Assembly: GCF_014750655.1 (NCBI RefSeq)
Contig: NZ_JABBXD010000002.1
Coordinates: 359,636-423,635, forward strand
From: Salinimonas profundi
GTDB lineage: Bacteria > Pseudomonadota > Gammaproteobacteria > Enterobacterales > Alteromonadaceae
Reading direction: 5' to 3'
Length of the DNA stretch: 64,000 nt
Part shown: positions 11,749 to 21,330 of the stretch, piece after piece
How positions within the stretch are numbered: the first letter of the stretch is position 1
Layout of the letters: each line of letters starts with the position of its first letter
Translations under genes and position numbers: made by a program
Notes under the pieces: generated by a model
The model's input: the letters and a program-made list of their open reading frames with translations, nothing else
Told to the model about the DNA's origin: nothing
Databases searched by the model: none

Positions 11749-13293
11749 TTATGCGTGTTGCGGAAACGCGATAGTTTCTACCTCAATGTTTTTAGATTTT
11801 GCATGTTCTAAAAAGTCTTTGACGGTTTCTTTAACATCGTAAGCAACCGACTTAGAGTTAGAAAAATCCAGAATAACTTTTGTGTCTGATGGAATAGAGT
11901 CCAGCTTTTTAAGGATTCTCGGTTTATTGAAAAACGAGACATCTTCAGCCATCACGATGTGATGTGTTTCTCTTCCGTCAGCATGCTCCACCGTATCCTT
12001 AAAGTGATAAGAGTTACGATAGCTATGACGTAGTGTGAAAAATAAGCTGAGCACAAGACCCGCGATAACACCGGTCAGCAGGTCAGTTACCACCATGACC
12101 GCAATCGTCATGATAAACGGCAGAAACTGTTCCATACCATTTTTGTACATGACCTTAAAAGTTGCTGGCTTCATCAGCTTGTAACCCACTGTGACCAGGA
12201 TTGCAGCAAGCGATGCCAGAGGAATGTGATTCAACAGCGTAGCCATTGCAAAGACCGACACTAAAAGAAATACACCATGCAATATTGCTGACATTTTGGT
12301 CTTACCGCCAAAGGCAATATTGGCCGAGCTGCGCACGATAACCTGTGTGATGGGTAATCCGCCAATCAGACCAGACACAATGTTTCCCACACCCTGCGCT
12401 TTCAGCTCGCGATTCGTGGGGGTGACATTTTTATCCGGATCCAGTTTGTCTGTCGCCTCCACGCACAATAATGTCTCGATGCTGGCTACTGCCGCCATCA
12501 CCAGCGCGATGGTAATGACTTCAACAGAAAACATTTGAGAAAATGCCGGGAAGGACATTTCGTTTGCAAAGCTGTCAAAGCTATCAATAACCGGCAACGT
12601 CACCAGCTGATCAGCTTTAAGCGGCATATCGGCCTGCGCCATGGCCAGCGAAGCAACAATGCCCAGCAGCACCACAACAATAGGACCCTGAATAAGGCGA
12701 AATATTTTGTGAGCGTGTGTCAGGTATTTATCCCATATCACCAGCAGAACCAGAGAAACCACCGAGATGGTCACTGCAGCAGGCGACATCAGTGATAAGG
12801 CATGGGAAATAGCAGAGAATGTATTCTCGCCATTGGCCTGCTGAAAGGCCTCCTCGCCAAGAAAGTCCGAATGCCAGCCAAACAAATAAGGAATTTGTTT
12901 AAGTACAATCAACAGACCAATACCGGCCAGCATGCCGGTTATCACCGAAGAAGGAATAAAGTAGGCCACAAAGCCTGCCCGGGCAAAGCCCAGCAGTAGT
13001 TGAAAGACACCGGATAACACGACGGCGCACAGAAATAACTCCCAGCTGCCCAGCGTACCAATAGCGTCAAATACAATGACAGCCAGACCCGCAGCCGGGC
13101 CACTTACGCCAAGTCGTGAACCACTGAAAAGTCCAACAACGATACCGCCCACGATACCCGCGATAACCCCTGAGAACAGGGGGGCACCGGAGGCTAGTGC
13201 AATACCCAGACAAAGCGGTAACGCAACGAAAAAAACGACAATACTTGCCGGGAGATCATTCTTGATCTCAGAAAAATTTAATTCACCTTTCAT
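11749..13293 (-). CDS. SulP-family anion transporter (bicarbonate candidate)
   Basis: A 514-aa inner-membrane SulP/SLC26 protein of a different subfamily from the BicA-like one. The N-terminus reads KNDLPASIVVFFVALPLCLG. The family signature appears as SGPAAGLAVIVFDAIG, and TM-linked motifs IETLLCVEATDKLDPDK and NRELKAQGVGNIVSGLIGG follow. A short STAS-like C-terminal domain contains KVILDFSNSKSVAYD. It starts 9 nt after a carbonic anhydrase gene, the same layout as the other pair. Proteins of this subfamily are often beside or fused to carbonic anhydrases, so bicarbonate is the favoured substrate, though sulfate or chloride exchange is possible. Confidence 0.85.
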   Translation of the reverse strand: MKGELNFSEIKNDLPASIVVFFVALPLCLGIALASGAPLFSGVIAGIVGGIVVGLFSGSRLGVSGPAAGLAVIVFDAIGTLGSWELFLCAVVLSGVFQLLLGFARAGFVAYFIPSSVITGMLAGIGLLIVLKQIPYLFGWHSDFLGEEAFQQANGENTFSAISHALSLMSPAAVTISVVSLVLLVIWDKYLTHAHKIFRLIQGPIVVVLLGIVASLAMAQADMPLKADQLVTLPVIDSFDSFANEMSFPAFSQMFSVEVITIALVMAAVASIETLLCVEATDKLDPDKNVTPTNRELKAQGVGNIVSGLIGGLPITQVIVRSSANIAFGGKTKMSAILHGVFLLVSVFAMATLLNHIPLASLAAILVTVGYKLMKPATFKVMYKNGMEQFLPFIMTIAVMVVTDLLTGVIAGLVLSLFFTLRHSYRNSYHFKDTVEHADGRETHHIVMAEDVSFFNKPRILKKLDSIPSDTKVILDFSNSKSVAYDVKETVKDFLEHAKSKNIEVETIAFPQHA

Positions 13294-13302
13294 GGTTGCT
13301 AC

Positions 13303-13950
13303 CTACTTCGCTGCCACCAGTTTGCGTTCAGCGTAGGCTTGTTCCATCTCTTCAAACTCGCCGGTTTTCGGGTCATGGCATAACACCGTACCGCTTTCAA
13401 TGTTATAAACCCAGCCATGCAGCTGAACCTGATCTGTCGCCAGCTTTGCAGCAACGGCCGGATGGGTGCGAAGGTGCTGCATCTGTTGTACAACATTCTC
13501 TTTAGTCAGCTCGTCGAGTTGATCAGCACTTAGCTCACCATGCTTTTCTTTAACGACTTCACTGGCGCAGCGGCAGTGTCCCAGCCACTCCTTGACGTGT
13601 GGCAGACTATCCAGTTTCTCCGGATTAAGCGCACCTTTCATCGCGCCGCAGTCAGTGTGGCCGCACACCACGATATGTGTCACTCCAAGAGCTGCGACAG
13701 CAAATTCAATGGAGGCCGTCATGCCGCCGGTCTGGTTTGAATGAGGAGGGACGATATTACCCGCATTACGACAGATGAAAAGTTCACCTGGATCAGTTTG
13801 TGTGACCAGGTTAGGGTCGATGCGTGAATCAGAGCAAGTGATAAACAGTACTTCTGGATTCTGGCCGTTTGCCAGCTTTTGAAAGGTCTCTTTTTTAGTC
13901 GGGTAAACGTCTTTTTGGAACTTGGCAACACCTGAAATAACATGATCCAT
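13303..13950 (-). CDS. Beta-carbonic anhydrase (copy 2)
   Basis: A 215-aa beta-class enzyme, very similar to copy 1 over most of its length (both begin MDHVISGVAKFQ). The zinc ligands are in CSDSRIDPNLVTQTDPGE and GHTDCGAMKGALNP, and the C-terminus carries LHGWVYNIESGTVLC. It is first gene of an operon with the second SulP transporter (9-nt gap). A 38-bp shared operator lies about 70 nt upstream. Presence next to a transporter suggests rapid CO2/bicarbonate conversion at the membrane. Confidence 0.95.
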   Translation of the reverse strand: MDHVISGVAKFQKDVYPTKKETFQKLANGQNPEVLFITCSDSRIDPNLVTQTDPGELFICRNAGNIVPPHSNQTGGMTASIEFAVAALGVTHIVVCGHTDCGAMKGALNPEKLDSLPHVKEWLGHCRCASEVVKEKHGELSADQLDELTKENVVQQMQHLRTHPAVAAKLATDQVQLHGWVYNIESGTVLCHDPKTGEFEEMEQAYAERKLVAAK

Positions 13951-14020
13951 TCATAATCTCCGATTAATATTTGAACTAAAATATGACAATTAATACGAAG
14001 AAGTGTCACCTGATAGCTTT

Positions 14021-14058
14021 ATAGAAAAATACTGGTTATCACCATAGCCAAAAGCTAT
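14021..14058. promoter_or_regulatory. OxyR-like operator upstream of carbonic anhydrase copy 2
   Basis: The element has ATAG-N7-CTGG (14021-14035), an 8-bp spacer, then the dyad ATAG-N7-CTAT (14044-14058) followed by CAG. ATAG-to-ATAG distance is 23 bp, identical to the two related elements. The full length of 38 bp is close to the 37 bp of a tetramer-binding OxyR site. Confidence 0.65.
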
Positions 14059-14172
14059 CAGATTATATGCGTTATGTCGTAATTGAATAACAGGCGTGAT
14101 GTTTGTAGCGGTTGTTCAGCAAAGACCCATCGCCTGTGACGAGCTTTGCTGACTATCATTACACGAAGATTG

Positions 14173-14808
14173 CTACTCTGTTTCCTGCGAATAGCGTTGC
14201 TCAATACCTTCAAACTTGTGCGTCTGGCTGTTCCAGCACGTTACCGCGCCTGACTCAATATCGTACATCCAGCCATGCAACTTGAGTTCCCCGCTGGCGA
14301 TTTTTGCCGCCACGGCCGGATGGGTCTTTATATGCTGTATTTGCTGAACAACATTTTCACAGGTCAGTTCATCAAGGTGGTCATCTGATAAGTGTTGATG
14401 CTTATGTTTAAGCACCTCTACGGCGCTACGGCAGTGTCCCAGCCATTCTGCCACGTGGGGCAGTCCAGCCAGTTTATCAGGATGTAGTGCCCCTTTCATG
14501 GCGCCACAATCAGTATGTCCGCAGATGATGACATCGGTCACGCCCAGCGCAGCAACGGCAAATTCAATCGACGCTGTCATGCCCCCTGTCTGGTTACTGT
14601 GGGGAGGAATGACATTGCCCGCATTACGACAAATAAACAATTCGCCGGGCTCAGTTTGCGTAACCAGATTCGGATCGATGCGAGAATCTGAACACGTAAT
14701 AAACAGCACTTCGGGGTTTTGTCCGTGTGCAAGCTTTTTGAATGTCGTCTTTTTTTGAGGGAAAACATCGCTTTGAAACTTCGCTACCCCCTGAATTACA
14801 TGCTTCAT
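14173..14808 (-). CDS. Beta-carbonic anhydrase (copy 3)
   Basis: A 211-aa beta-carbonic anhydrase. The start at 14808 (MKHVIQGVAKFQ) is chosen because it aligns with copies 1 and 2 and has an AGGAGA site 5-6 nt upstream; the frame is open 14 codons earlier. The zinc motifs are CSDSRIDPNLVTQTEPGE and GHTDCGAMKGALHP. Unlike the other copies it has no transporter gene after it. It is divergent from the OxyR-like regulator gene, with a shared 38-bp operator between them. Confidence 0.93.
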   Translation of the reverse strand: MKHVIQGVAKFQSDVFPQKKTTFKKLAHGQNPEVLFITCSDSRIDPNLVTQTEPGELFICRNAGNVIPPHSNQTGGMTASIEFAVAALGVTDVIICGHTDCGAMKGALHPDKLAGLPHVAEWLGHCRSAVEVLKHKHQHLSDDHLDELTCENVVQQIQHIKTHPAVAAKIASGELKLHGWMYDIESGAVTCWNSQTHKFEGIEQRYSQETE

Positions 14809-14852
14809 TGGTATCTCCTGGAAAAGATGCGTAACCTGAAATGCGCTCATTC

Positions 14853-14890
14853 ATAGTCACAACGATGAAGTGGTGATAACCTTTGCCTAT
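14853..14890. promoter_or_regulatory. OxyR-like operator between carbonic anhydrase copy 3 and its regulator
   Basis: ATAG at 14853 and the imperfect dyad ATAA-N7-CTAT at 14876-14890, again followed by CAG, are 23 bp apart. The element ends 14 nt before the regulator start codon, the typical place for an autoregulating LysR-family protein that also drives the divergent gene. Confidence 0.65.
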
Positions 14891-14904
14891 CAGTCAGTTT
14901 CACT

Positions 14905-15861
14905 ATGCACAGCATTCACATGTTAAGCAATGCCAAATCGCCTTCGTTAAATCAGATCCGTTACTTTGTTACTGTAGCCAAACACCTTAATTTTCGCCAT
15001 GCCGCGCAGGTTTTGGGAATTAGTCAGCCAACGCTGACTACGCAAATAAATGCGATGGAAGCCAGCCTGGGATTAACGCTGTTCGAGCGTTCACGATCAG
15101 GCACGCTGTTAAGTGCCCATGGTCACGCTTTACTGTTAAGTGCAGAAAAGGTTCTGACTGCGAATCTGCATTTCAGTGAAACAGCCCGAAATCTTTCAGA
15201 CGGCGACAATACTATGTACCGGCTGGGCATTCCGCCGACTCTGGGTCCGTATTTATTGCCGCATGTTTTACCGGATATCCATGCACTTAAGCCAGGTCTT
15301 AAATTTTATGTGCGTGAAGCCGCCCCAACCCAATTGCAGCAAGGACTGTTGGCGGGCGACTATGACCTGATTCTTACCCCCATGTCAGATACCAATTCTC
15401 AGATTCAGAGCCAGCCATTATTTTATGAACCTTTGAAGTTTGTTACTGCATCTGACCACCCGCTCTCAGGACAGGCATATATTGACCCGGAACTGATTCG
15501 CGGTGAGCAAGTGCTTACTTTAGAAGACCGTCACCATTTTCATCATCAGGTTCAGGAGATTTGCCTGCAGCTGGGCGCCAGGGTGGCACGCGATTACGAA
15601 GGCACCAGTCTTGATACGTTACGCCAGATGGTCGTGATGGGAATGGGCGTTGCATTTATGCCGGGCCTGTATATTCATTCTGAACTGCACAAACCTGAAG
15701 CACTGCACGTTTGTGAATTAGCCGATATGCCAATTGTGCGTCAGCATGTACTGGCCTGGCGTAATACTTCACCTTCGCGTACCTTTTTTCGCGAGCTATC
15801 TGCAATGATGCGCAATATCATCGAAGAGCGCCTCAAGGGCGCGGTAACTGTCACGGAATAA
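14905..15861 (+). CDS. OxyR-family LysR-type regulator lacking the peroxidatic cysteine
   Basis: A 318-aa LysR-type regulator. The N-terminal winged helix-turn-helix reads LNQIRYFVTVAKHLNFRHAA and ISQPTLTTQINAMEASLG; the effector domain has TLGPYLLPHVLPDI and GTSLDTLRQMVVMGMGV, which closely follow OxyR. In the OxyR redox loop the E. coli sequence LEDGHC...C is here LEDRHH...C: the position of Cys199 is His, while the counterpart of Cys208 is kept. Peroxide sensing by the usual disulfide is therefore unlikely. Its position opposite carbonic anhydrase copy 3, with shared operators, suggests it controls the inorganic-carbon genes. An ATG 15 nt further in is an alternative start; neither has a strong ribosome site. 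Confidence 0.85.
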   Translation: MHSIHMLSNAKSPSLNQIRYFVTVAKHLNFRHAAQVLGISQPTLTTQINAMEASLGLTLFERSRSGTLLSAHGHALLLSAEKVLTANLHFSETARNLSDGDNTMYRLGIPPTLGPYLLPHVLPDIHALKPGLKFYVREAAPTQLQQGLLAGDYDLILTPMSDTNSQIQSQPLFYEPLKFVTASDHPLSGQAYIDPELIRGEQVLTLEDRHHFHHQVQEICLQLGARVARDYEGTSLDTLRQMVVMGMGVAFMPGLYIHSELHKPEALHVCELADMPIVRQHVLAWRNTSPSRTFFRELSAMMRNIIEERLKGAVTVTE

Positions 15862-15910
15862 TATTAAAGGTCGCGTCTTCATCCTTACGCAGTACCTGTT
15901 AGGCACAAAC

Positions 15911-15948
15911 AAAAAAGCGCATCAGGGCAAACACTGATGCGCTTTTTG
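15911..15948. terminator. Bidirectional rho-independent terminator
   Basis: The arms AAAAAAGCGCATCAG and CTGATGCGCTTTTT enclose an 8-nt loop. It serves both the plus-strand regulator gene and the convergent chemoreceptor gene. Confidence 0.88.
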
Positions 15949-15963
15949 AATGGCACAATAAGG

Positions 15964-17985
15964 TCAGGTTTTAAACTGATTAACGACCTGCTGAAGTTCA
16001 TTTGCCACGCCGCTTAACTGCGTTGCCTGCGCGGCCAGTTCAAACGCATGCTCACTGGTGCGATCACTCAGGCCAGTGATTTTTACCAGCGACCGGTTAA
16101 TATCTTCTGCCACTACACTCTGTTGCTCAGTAGCATGGGCGATATGCCCGCTTTGCGACTGCACCGTGCTGATGGACTGGCTGATTCGCTCCAGCGCAGA
16201 AACCACCGACGCAGTTTTTTCAACTCCTCGTTCAGAGCGCTCCTTACCTAATTGCATCACTTTATCAGTCTGCTCGGCCATGCCCTGTAAACGCTCAACC
16301 ATGCGCCGAATATCGTCGGTAGAATCCTGAGTACGACTGGCCAGAGAACGCACCTCATCGGCCACCACAGCAAAGCCCCTACCCTGTTCACCGGCGCGGG
16401 CGGCTTCAATGGCTGCATTTAGCGCCAGCAAGTTAGTCTGCTCAGCAATGCTATTAATAACATCAATCACCGCGCCGATATTGTCTGACTCCTGACTCAG
16501 TCCGTTTACCACCGACACCGCTTCATTGATCGCATCAGCCAGCGCTTTGATCTCCGTCATGGTGTTTTGTGCTTCAGCAGTACCACTGCGTACCTCTTCA
16601 TCAGCCAGGGTTGCAGCCTGACTGGACTGCGCCGCATTGTCAGAAATCTCAGTGACGGTAGCGGCCATCTGGGTGACGGCAGTAGAAACATTATCAACCT
16701 GGTCGCGCTCCTGCGCGATCTCAGCACTGGTGTTCTGCGACACGTCTTTGAGTTGTTGCGCAGCTGCCGCTACGGCTTCTGTGTTCATTGCCGTTTGATT
16801 AAGCAAATCCCGCAACTTGTCGGTAAAGCGATTAAACTCTGTGGCCAGTTCACCAATTTCATCATTGGAGCGCACATCGAGGCGCTTGGTTAAATCACCA
16901 TCGCCCCGGGCAATCTCGGCCATGGCCTTCTTCATTCTTAAGATGGGCGCGACCACTGTTGAACCTGTGGCGTAAGTAATAGCTAAAACCAGCGCAATGA
17001 TGATCAGCGCCACAATAACGGCAGTAAAAAAGGCCTGCTCCACTGGTGCGGTGACCAGAGACTGAGGCACCAACAGCCCCATGGACCAGTCCATTTTGGC
17101 GCCATCTATCGTGACATGTTCGAAAACCACCACGTAGTCTTCGCCACGCCAGGCCACATTTACCATGCCTTTTTTCTGCGTTTTAATGGTGGCGGCGACG
17201 TCGTTAAACCCTGTCGAATCATTAAACTGCGTATCGAATTCGGCCAGCGGAGTATGAAGCGGTAATGTCTTAGTTTCGGGCGGGAAATAAACGATGTTTT
17301 GTTCGTCGTCCAGCAAAAAGGCCGTCCCCTCGCCCTGATATTTTACTTTCTCCAGTACATCGCCCAGGGTGCTGATAAGGATATCAATGCCGCCGACACC
17401 CAATAACTGACCATTGCGGGAAACTGACGACTGAATCACAGCAGATACGCTACCGTCCTGCGAATCTACCGCCGGTTTGCTGACATACAGTTCGCCTATC
17501 TCTACTGCCTGGTTGAACCAGGGACGCTTGGTGGTGAAATAGCCTTTGGCCGGATTATTTGCATCAGGGCCTTCAGACTCAACGCCCACCCGACCTGCTT
17601 CATAAAAATACTCACCGGTCAGCGCGGAACCAAAAAATGCTGACTTAATATTTTCGTCGGCATCGCTGATATTGGTAAATACCTGAAAAACCGTTTCTGA
17701 CTGAGGTATTGCTGAATCCGGCGCACCGCGTTGAGTGTGCTCAGCAAAAAAGTTTTGCAGGAATGGATTGCTCAGAAATGTTCTGGCAACTTCTGCATAG
17801 CGTGCAAAAAAGCCCTCAACATTTTCCGCTTCCAGTGCGACCCGGCTGGCTAAATCGTCTTCAACGGACTTACGAGCAACCTGACCGATGTAAGTGACAG
17901 CAATAATGGCGACAACGGCTAATACAGCAGCGATGCTGCCACCCACTATGAGCATGAATTTTTTACGTAAAGATAACGACATCAT
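15964..17985 (-). CDS. Methyl-accepting chemotaxis protein with Cache-type sensor
   Basis: A 673-aa chemoreceptor. It has an N-terminal membrane anchor (about residues 9-32), a ~300-residue periplasmic part that looks like a double Cache domain ([20 protein letters not shown] and [14 protein letters not shown]), a second membrane segment near 327-350, a HAMP domain ([20 protein letters not shown]) and a cytoplasmic coiled coil. The signalling tip is typical: [20 protein letters not shown], then [14 protein letters not shown]. Ligands of such dCache sensors are often amino acids or organic acids; none can be named here. It stands alone in its transcription unit. Confidence 0.93.
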   Translation of the reverse strand: MMSLSLRKKFMLIVGGSIAAVLAVVAIIAVTYIGQVARKSVEDDLASRVALEAENVEGFFARYAEVARTFLSNPFLQNFFAEHTQRGAPDSAIPQSETVFQVFTNISDADENIKSAFFGSALTGEYFYEAGRVGVESEGPDANNPAKGYFTTKRPWFNQAVEIGELYVSKPAVDSQDGSVSAVIQSSVSRNGQLLGVGGIDILISTLGDVLEKVKYQGEGTAFLLDDEQNIVYFPPETKTLPLHTPLAEFDTQFNDSTGFNDVAATIKTQKKGMVNVAWRGEDYVVVFEHVTIDGAKMDWSMGLLVPQSLVTAPVEQAFFTAVIVALIIIALVLAITYATGSTVVAPILRMKKAMAEIARGDGDLTKRLDVRSNDEIGELATEFNRFTDKLRDLLNQTAMNTEAVAAAAQQLKDVSQNTSAEIAQERDQVDNVSTAVTQMAATVTEISDNAAQSSQAATLADEEVRSGTAEAQNTMTEIKALADAINEAVSVVNGLSQESDNIGAVIDVINSIAEQTNLLALNAAIEAARAGEQGRGFAVVADEVRSLASRTQDSTDDIRRMVERLQGMAEQTDKVMQLGKERSERGVEKTASVVSALERISQSISTVQSQSGHIAHATEQQSVVAEDINRSLVKITGLSDRTSEHAFELAAQATQLSGVANELQQVVNQFKT

Positions 17986-18085
17986 GAATTATTTTTTTTA
18001 TTTCACTTATCTATAATGTCGACAGTAGCACAGGAAACTTTATTAAAACCAGTTGAAATACTTTCAAAAATTTCTAAAGAAAGAG

Positions 18086-18670
18086 CTATTGCTTATGCCA
18101 TTCCAGTAGCAAGTTGTTCGCCGGCATCGGGTGCACGGTTTTAAGATGTAACGGAGATGCCCAGTGTTGCAGTTCTTCAATGTCCCTGTATCCGCCATAT
18201 CCCTGCGTCACCAGTTTGTAGTGAAACGCCTCATTACTGTCGCTGTTAAAACGCCCATTCTGTGTAAATGGTCCGTACTGGCAGAATACACCGCCATCAG
18301 GCAGCATGGATGCAACCTGCTCCATCATCAATTGCACTTCTGCTTTTTGCATAATGTGAGCGGTGTTTGCCGTGAATATACCATCAGCGTGCAACGCAGG
18401 TAGCGGCTCAGCGCCAATAGTCAACGATACCGGGCGATGCAGATTTTCACCGGGATACAAGTCAATCCAGCTATTAATTCCCGCATGATAGTGCGGCTGA
18501 TCGCTGGTATGCCACTGCAAAAATGGCAACTGCCCGGCAAAGAACACCGCATGCTGACCGGTGCCACTGCCTATCTCTAACACCACCTGACAACGTGCAA
18601 ATGCTGTGGCAAGAATTTCCAGTATCGGGCGTTTGTTATTCTCGCAAGCCTGGCTGTAAGGTTGTGTCAT
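18086..18670 (-). CDS. DUF938 SAM-dependent methyltransferase-like protein
   Basis: A 194-aa protein of the DUF938 family. It has a Rossmann-type SAM site VVLEIGSGTGQHAVFFA (motif I) and the family features SQACENNKRPI, WHTSDQPHYH, FTANTAHIM and FCQYGPFTQNGRFNSDSN. The reaction is unknown. It lies 30 nt after the second metH gene and may be transcribed with the methionine operon. The link between a SAM user and methionine synthesis is suggestive only. Confidence 0.85.
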   Translation of the reverse strand: MTQPYSQACENNKRPILEILATAFARCQVVLEIGSGTGQHAVFFAGQLPFLQWHTSDQPHYHAGINSWIDLYPGENLHRPVSLTIGAEPLPALHADGIFTANTAHIMQKAEVQLMMEQVASMLPDGGVFCQYGPFTQNGRFNSDSNEAFHYKLVTQGYGGYRDIEELQHWASPLHLKTVHPMPANNLLLEWHKQ

Positions 18671-18700
18671 AGTTTCTGCCTGTACCGGTTCTCAATATGT

Positions 18701-21322
18701 TCAGTTAAGATTCGGCGCCAGCCACTTGTGTGCTGTCTCTGAATCCCAGCCTTTACGCTGCGCATAGTCTTCAACCTGGTCTTCCTGAATTTGTGCCACT
18801 GCAAAGTAACGGGCCTGAGGATGCGCAAAATACCAGCCGGAAACTGATGCCCCCGGCCACATGGCATAACTTTCTGTCAGCGTCATTTGCGTATGCTTCT
18901 CAGCATCAAGTAAATCCCAGATGAGCTGCTTTTCAGTATGCTCCGGACAGGCCGCATAACCCGGTGCCGGTCGAATCCCCTGATACTTTTCGCGGATAAG
19001 CGCGTCATTATCCAGGTTTTCATCTGGTGCATATCCCCAGTAATGCTTTCTTACCTGTTCGTGCAAGTATTCGGCAAACGCTTCAGCCAGACGATCCGCC
19101 ACAGCTTTGACCATGATCGCGTTGTAGTCATCACCCGCTTTATCAAATGCCTTTGCCAGGGTTTCTTCACCTATACCTGCGGTAACCGCGAACGCACCGA
19201 TATAGTCATCAACATTACTATCTTTAGCCGCAACAAAATCTGACAGACAATAATTCGGAAACTTATCTTTCAGTGTTTGCTGCCGCAAGTGATGGGAAAC
19301 ACCAATAACGGCGCTGCGGGTCTCATCGGCATAAATCTCAACATCATCGCCACAGCGGTTAGCAGGAAACAGTCCGATAACACCCTTTGCCTGGAGACTG
19401 TTATTTGCAATAACGTCATCCAGCATGGCATTGGCATCTTCAAACAGGGAACGGGCTTGTTCACCGACCACCTCGTCATTGAGGATGCGCGGATATTTGC
19501 CCGCCAGTGACCAGGTGAGAAAGAAAGGCGTCCAGTCGATATAATCTCGCAGTGTTTGCAACCCTACCGTCACCGGCGTCACGCCGGGTTGGTTTGGTTT
19601 GACCGGCGGCATCGAAAAGTCGACCTGGGCGGCATTATCTCTGGCCTCCTGAAGGGTCACCGGTCTGGAACGTGGCTTTTTACGGGCGTGCTGATCGCGC
19701 ACCTTATCGTACTCTTTTGCCAGCTCAGCCGCATAAATGTCCCGGCTCGCCCGGTTCAACAGCTTCTGGCACACGCCAACCGCACGACTGGCATTTGCCA
19801 CATAGGCGACCGGCGCATGGTAATTTTGCTCTATTTTAACCGCAGTGTGCGCCTTGGACGTGGTGGCCCCGCCAATCAATAAAGGTAAATCAAACTCCTG
19901 ACGCTCCATCTCTTTTGCAACATGAACCATTTCATCCAGCGACGGCGTGATGAGACCGGACAGACCAATCATATCGACATTTTCATCCCGCGCGGTCTGC
20001 AGGATCTTTTCGCAGGGCACCATGACGCCCAAATCAATCACTTCAAAGTTATTACATTGCAACACCACGCCCACTATATTCTTACCGATATCGTGAACAT
20101 CGCCTTTTACTGTGGCCAGCAAGATTTTGCCGGCACTTTTATTATCATCGCTTTTTTCCGCTTCGATATAAGGCTGCAAATGCGCTACGGCTTTTTTCAT
20201 TACCCGGGCAGATTTCACCACCTGCGGTAAAAACATTTTCCCTTCGCCGAACAGGTCTCCAACGACATTCATTCCGTCCATCAACGGCCCTTCAATGACA
20301 TGTAAAGGCCGCTCAGCCTGCTGGCGGGCTTCTTCGGTGTCGTCAATGATATAGTCGGTGATGCCTTTTACCAGCGCATGTTCCAGGCGTTTGGTTACCG
20401 GCGCTTCACGCCAGGATAAATCTTCTTTAGCCGCGGCTTTTCCATCACCCTGATAGTTGGGTGCAATATCCAGTAGTCGCTCAGTCGCATCGTCACGCCG
20501 GTTTAATATGACATCTTCAACCGCTTCGCGTAGCTCATTCGGGATCTCGTCGTACACTTCCAGCTGACCGGCGTTAACGATGCCCATGTCCATTCCGGCA
20601 CGAATCGCATGATATAAAAACACCGAGTGCATGGCTTCGCGTACCGGATTATTACCGCGAAATGAAAACGAGATATTGGAAAGTCCGCCGGAAATATGAG
20701 CGTGCGGACACGTTCGGCGGATTTCGCGCGTAGCTTCGATAAAGTCCACGGCGTAATTGTTATGTTCTTCAATGCCCGTAGCGACCGCAAAGATATTCGG
20801 GTCAAAAATAATATCTTCGGGTGCGAAGCCTACTTTTTCAGTCAGAATTTTATAGCTGCGCTGACAAATTTCCACTTTGCGGGCCTGCGTATCCGCCTGC
20901 CCTTTTTCATCAAACGCCATCACCACCGTAGCTGCGCCATACCGTTTTATGAGCGTGGCTTGCTCAATAAATTGCTCTTCGCCCTCTTTGATACTGATGG
21001 AGTTAACAATGGCTTTGCCCTGCACGCACTTAAGGCCGGCCTCGATCACTGCCCATTTCGAAGAGTCAATCATAATAGGCACGCGGCTGATATCGGGCTC
21101 TGAGGCAATCAGATTCAGGAACGTGGTCATCGCTTCCACTGAATCCAGCATGGCTTCATCCATGTTGATATCAATGATTTGCGCACCGTTTTCCACCTGC
21201 TGTCGGGCAACATCCAGTGCCGTTTCATATTCGCCGTCCATAATCAGGCGCTTGAAGCGGGCTGAGCCGGTAACGTTAGTACGCTCGCCGATATTAATAA
21301 ATGTAGAAAATTCTGCTGTCAC
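18701..21322 (-). CDS. metH: Cobalamin-dependent methionine synthase, folate/cobalamin/activation modules
   Basis: An 873-aa protein that corresponds to residues ~350-1227 of E. coli MetH. It holds the pterin-binding (methyl-tetrahydrofolate) domain ([18 protein letters not shown]), the cobalamin cap and Rossmann domains with the B12 ligand motif [19 protein letters not shown], and the SAM-dependent reactivation domain ([26 protein letters not shown]). The homocysteine-binding module is absent and is encoded by the separate gene just upstream. The GTG start at 21322 has a GGGGG site 4 nt before it, and the 8-nt gap is in a different frame from the upstream gene. Together the two products would rebuild a full MetH. 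Confidence 0.93.
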   Translation of the reverse strand: MTAEFSTFINIGERTNVTGSARFKRLIMDGEYETALDVARQQVENGAQIIDINMDEAMLDSVEAMTTFLNLIASEPDISRVPIMIDSSKWAVIEAGLKCVQGKAIVNSISIKEGEEQFIEQATLIKRYGAATVVMAFDEKGQADTQARKVEICQRSYKILTEKVGFAPEDIIFDPNIFAVATGIEEHNNYAVDFIEATREIRRTCPHAHISGGLSNISFSFRGNNPVREAMHSVFLYHAIRAGMDMGIVNAGQLEVYDEIPNELREAVEDVILNRRDDATERLLDIAPNYQGDGKAAAKEDLSWREAPVTKRLEHALVKGITDYIIDDTEEARQQAERPLHVIEGPLMDGMNVVGDLFGEGKMFLPQVVKSARVMKKAVAHLQPYIEAEKSDDNKSAGKILLATVKGDVHDIGKNIVGVVLQCNNFEVIDLGVMVPCEKILQTARDENVDMIGLSGLITPSLDEMVHVAKEMERQEFDLPLLIGGATTSKAHTAVKIEQNYHAPVAYVANASRAVGVCQKLLNRASRDIYAAELAKEYDKVRDQHARKKPRSRPVTLQEARDNAAQVDFSMPPVKPNQPGVTPVTVGLQTLRDYIDWTPFFLTWSLAGKYPRILNDEVVGEQARSLFEDANAMLDDVIANNSLQAKGVIGLFPANRCGDDVEIYADETRSAVIGVSHHLRQQTLKDKFPNYCLSDFVAAKDSNVDDYIGAFAVTAGIGEETLAKAFDKAGDDYNAIMVKAVADRLAEAFAEYLHEQVRKHYWGYAPDENLDNDALIREKYQGIRPAPGYAACPEHTEKQLIWDLLDAEKHTQMTLTESYAMWPGASVSGWYFAHPQARYFAVAQIQEDQVEDYAQRKGWDSETAHKWLAPNLN

Positions 21323-21330
21323 AATTCCCC

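Noticed and set aside
14905..15861. The regulator as ordinary OxyR for peroxide defence
   Set aside because: The residue equal to the peroxide-reactive cysteine is His, and the neighbours are carbon genes with no catalase or alkyl hydroperoxide reductase.
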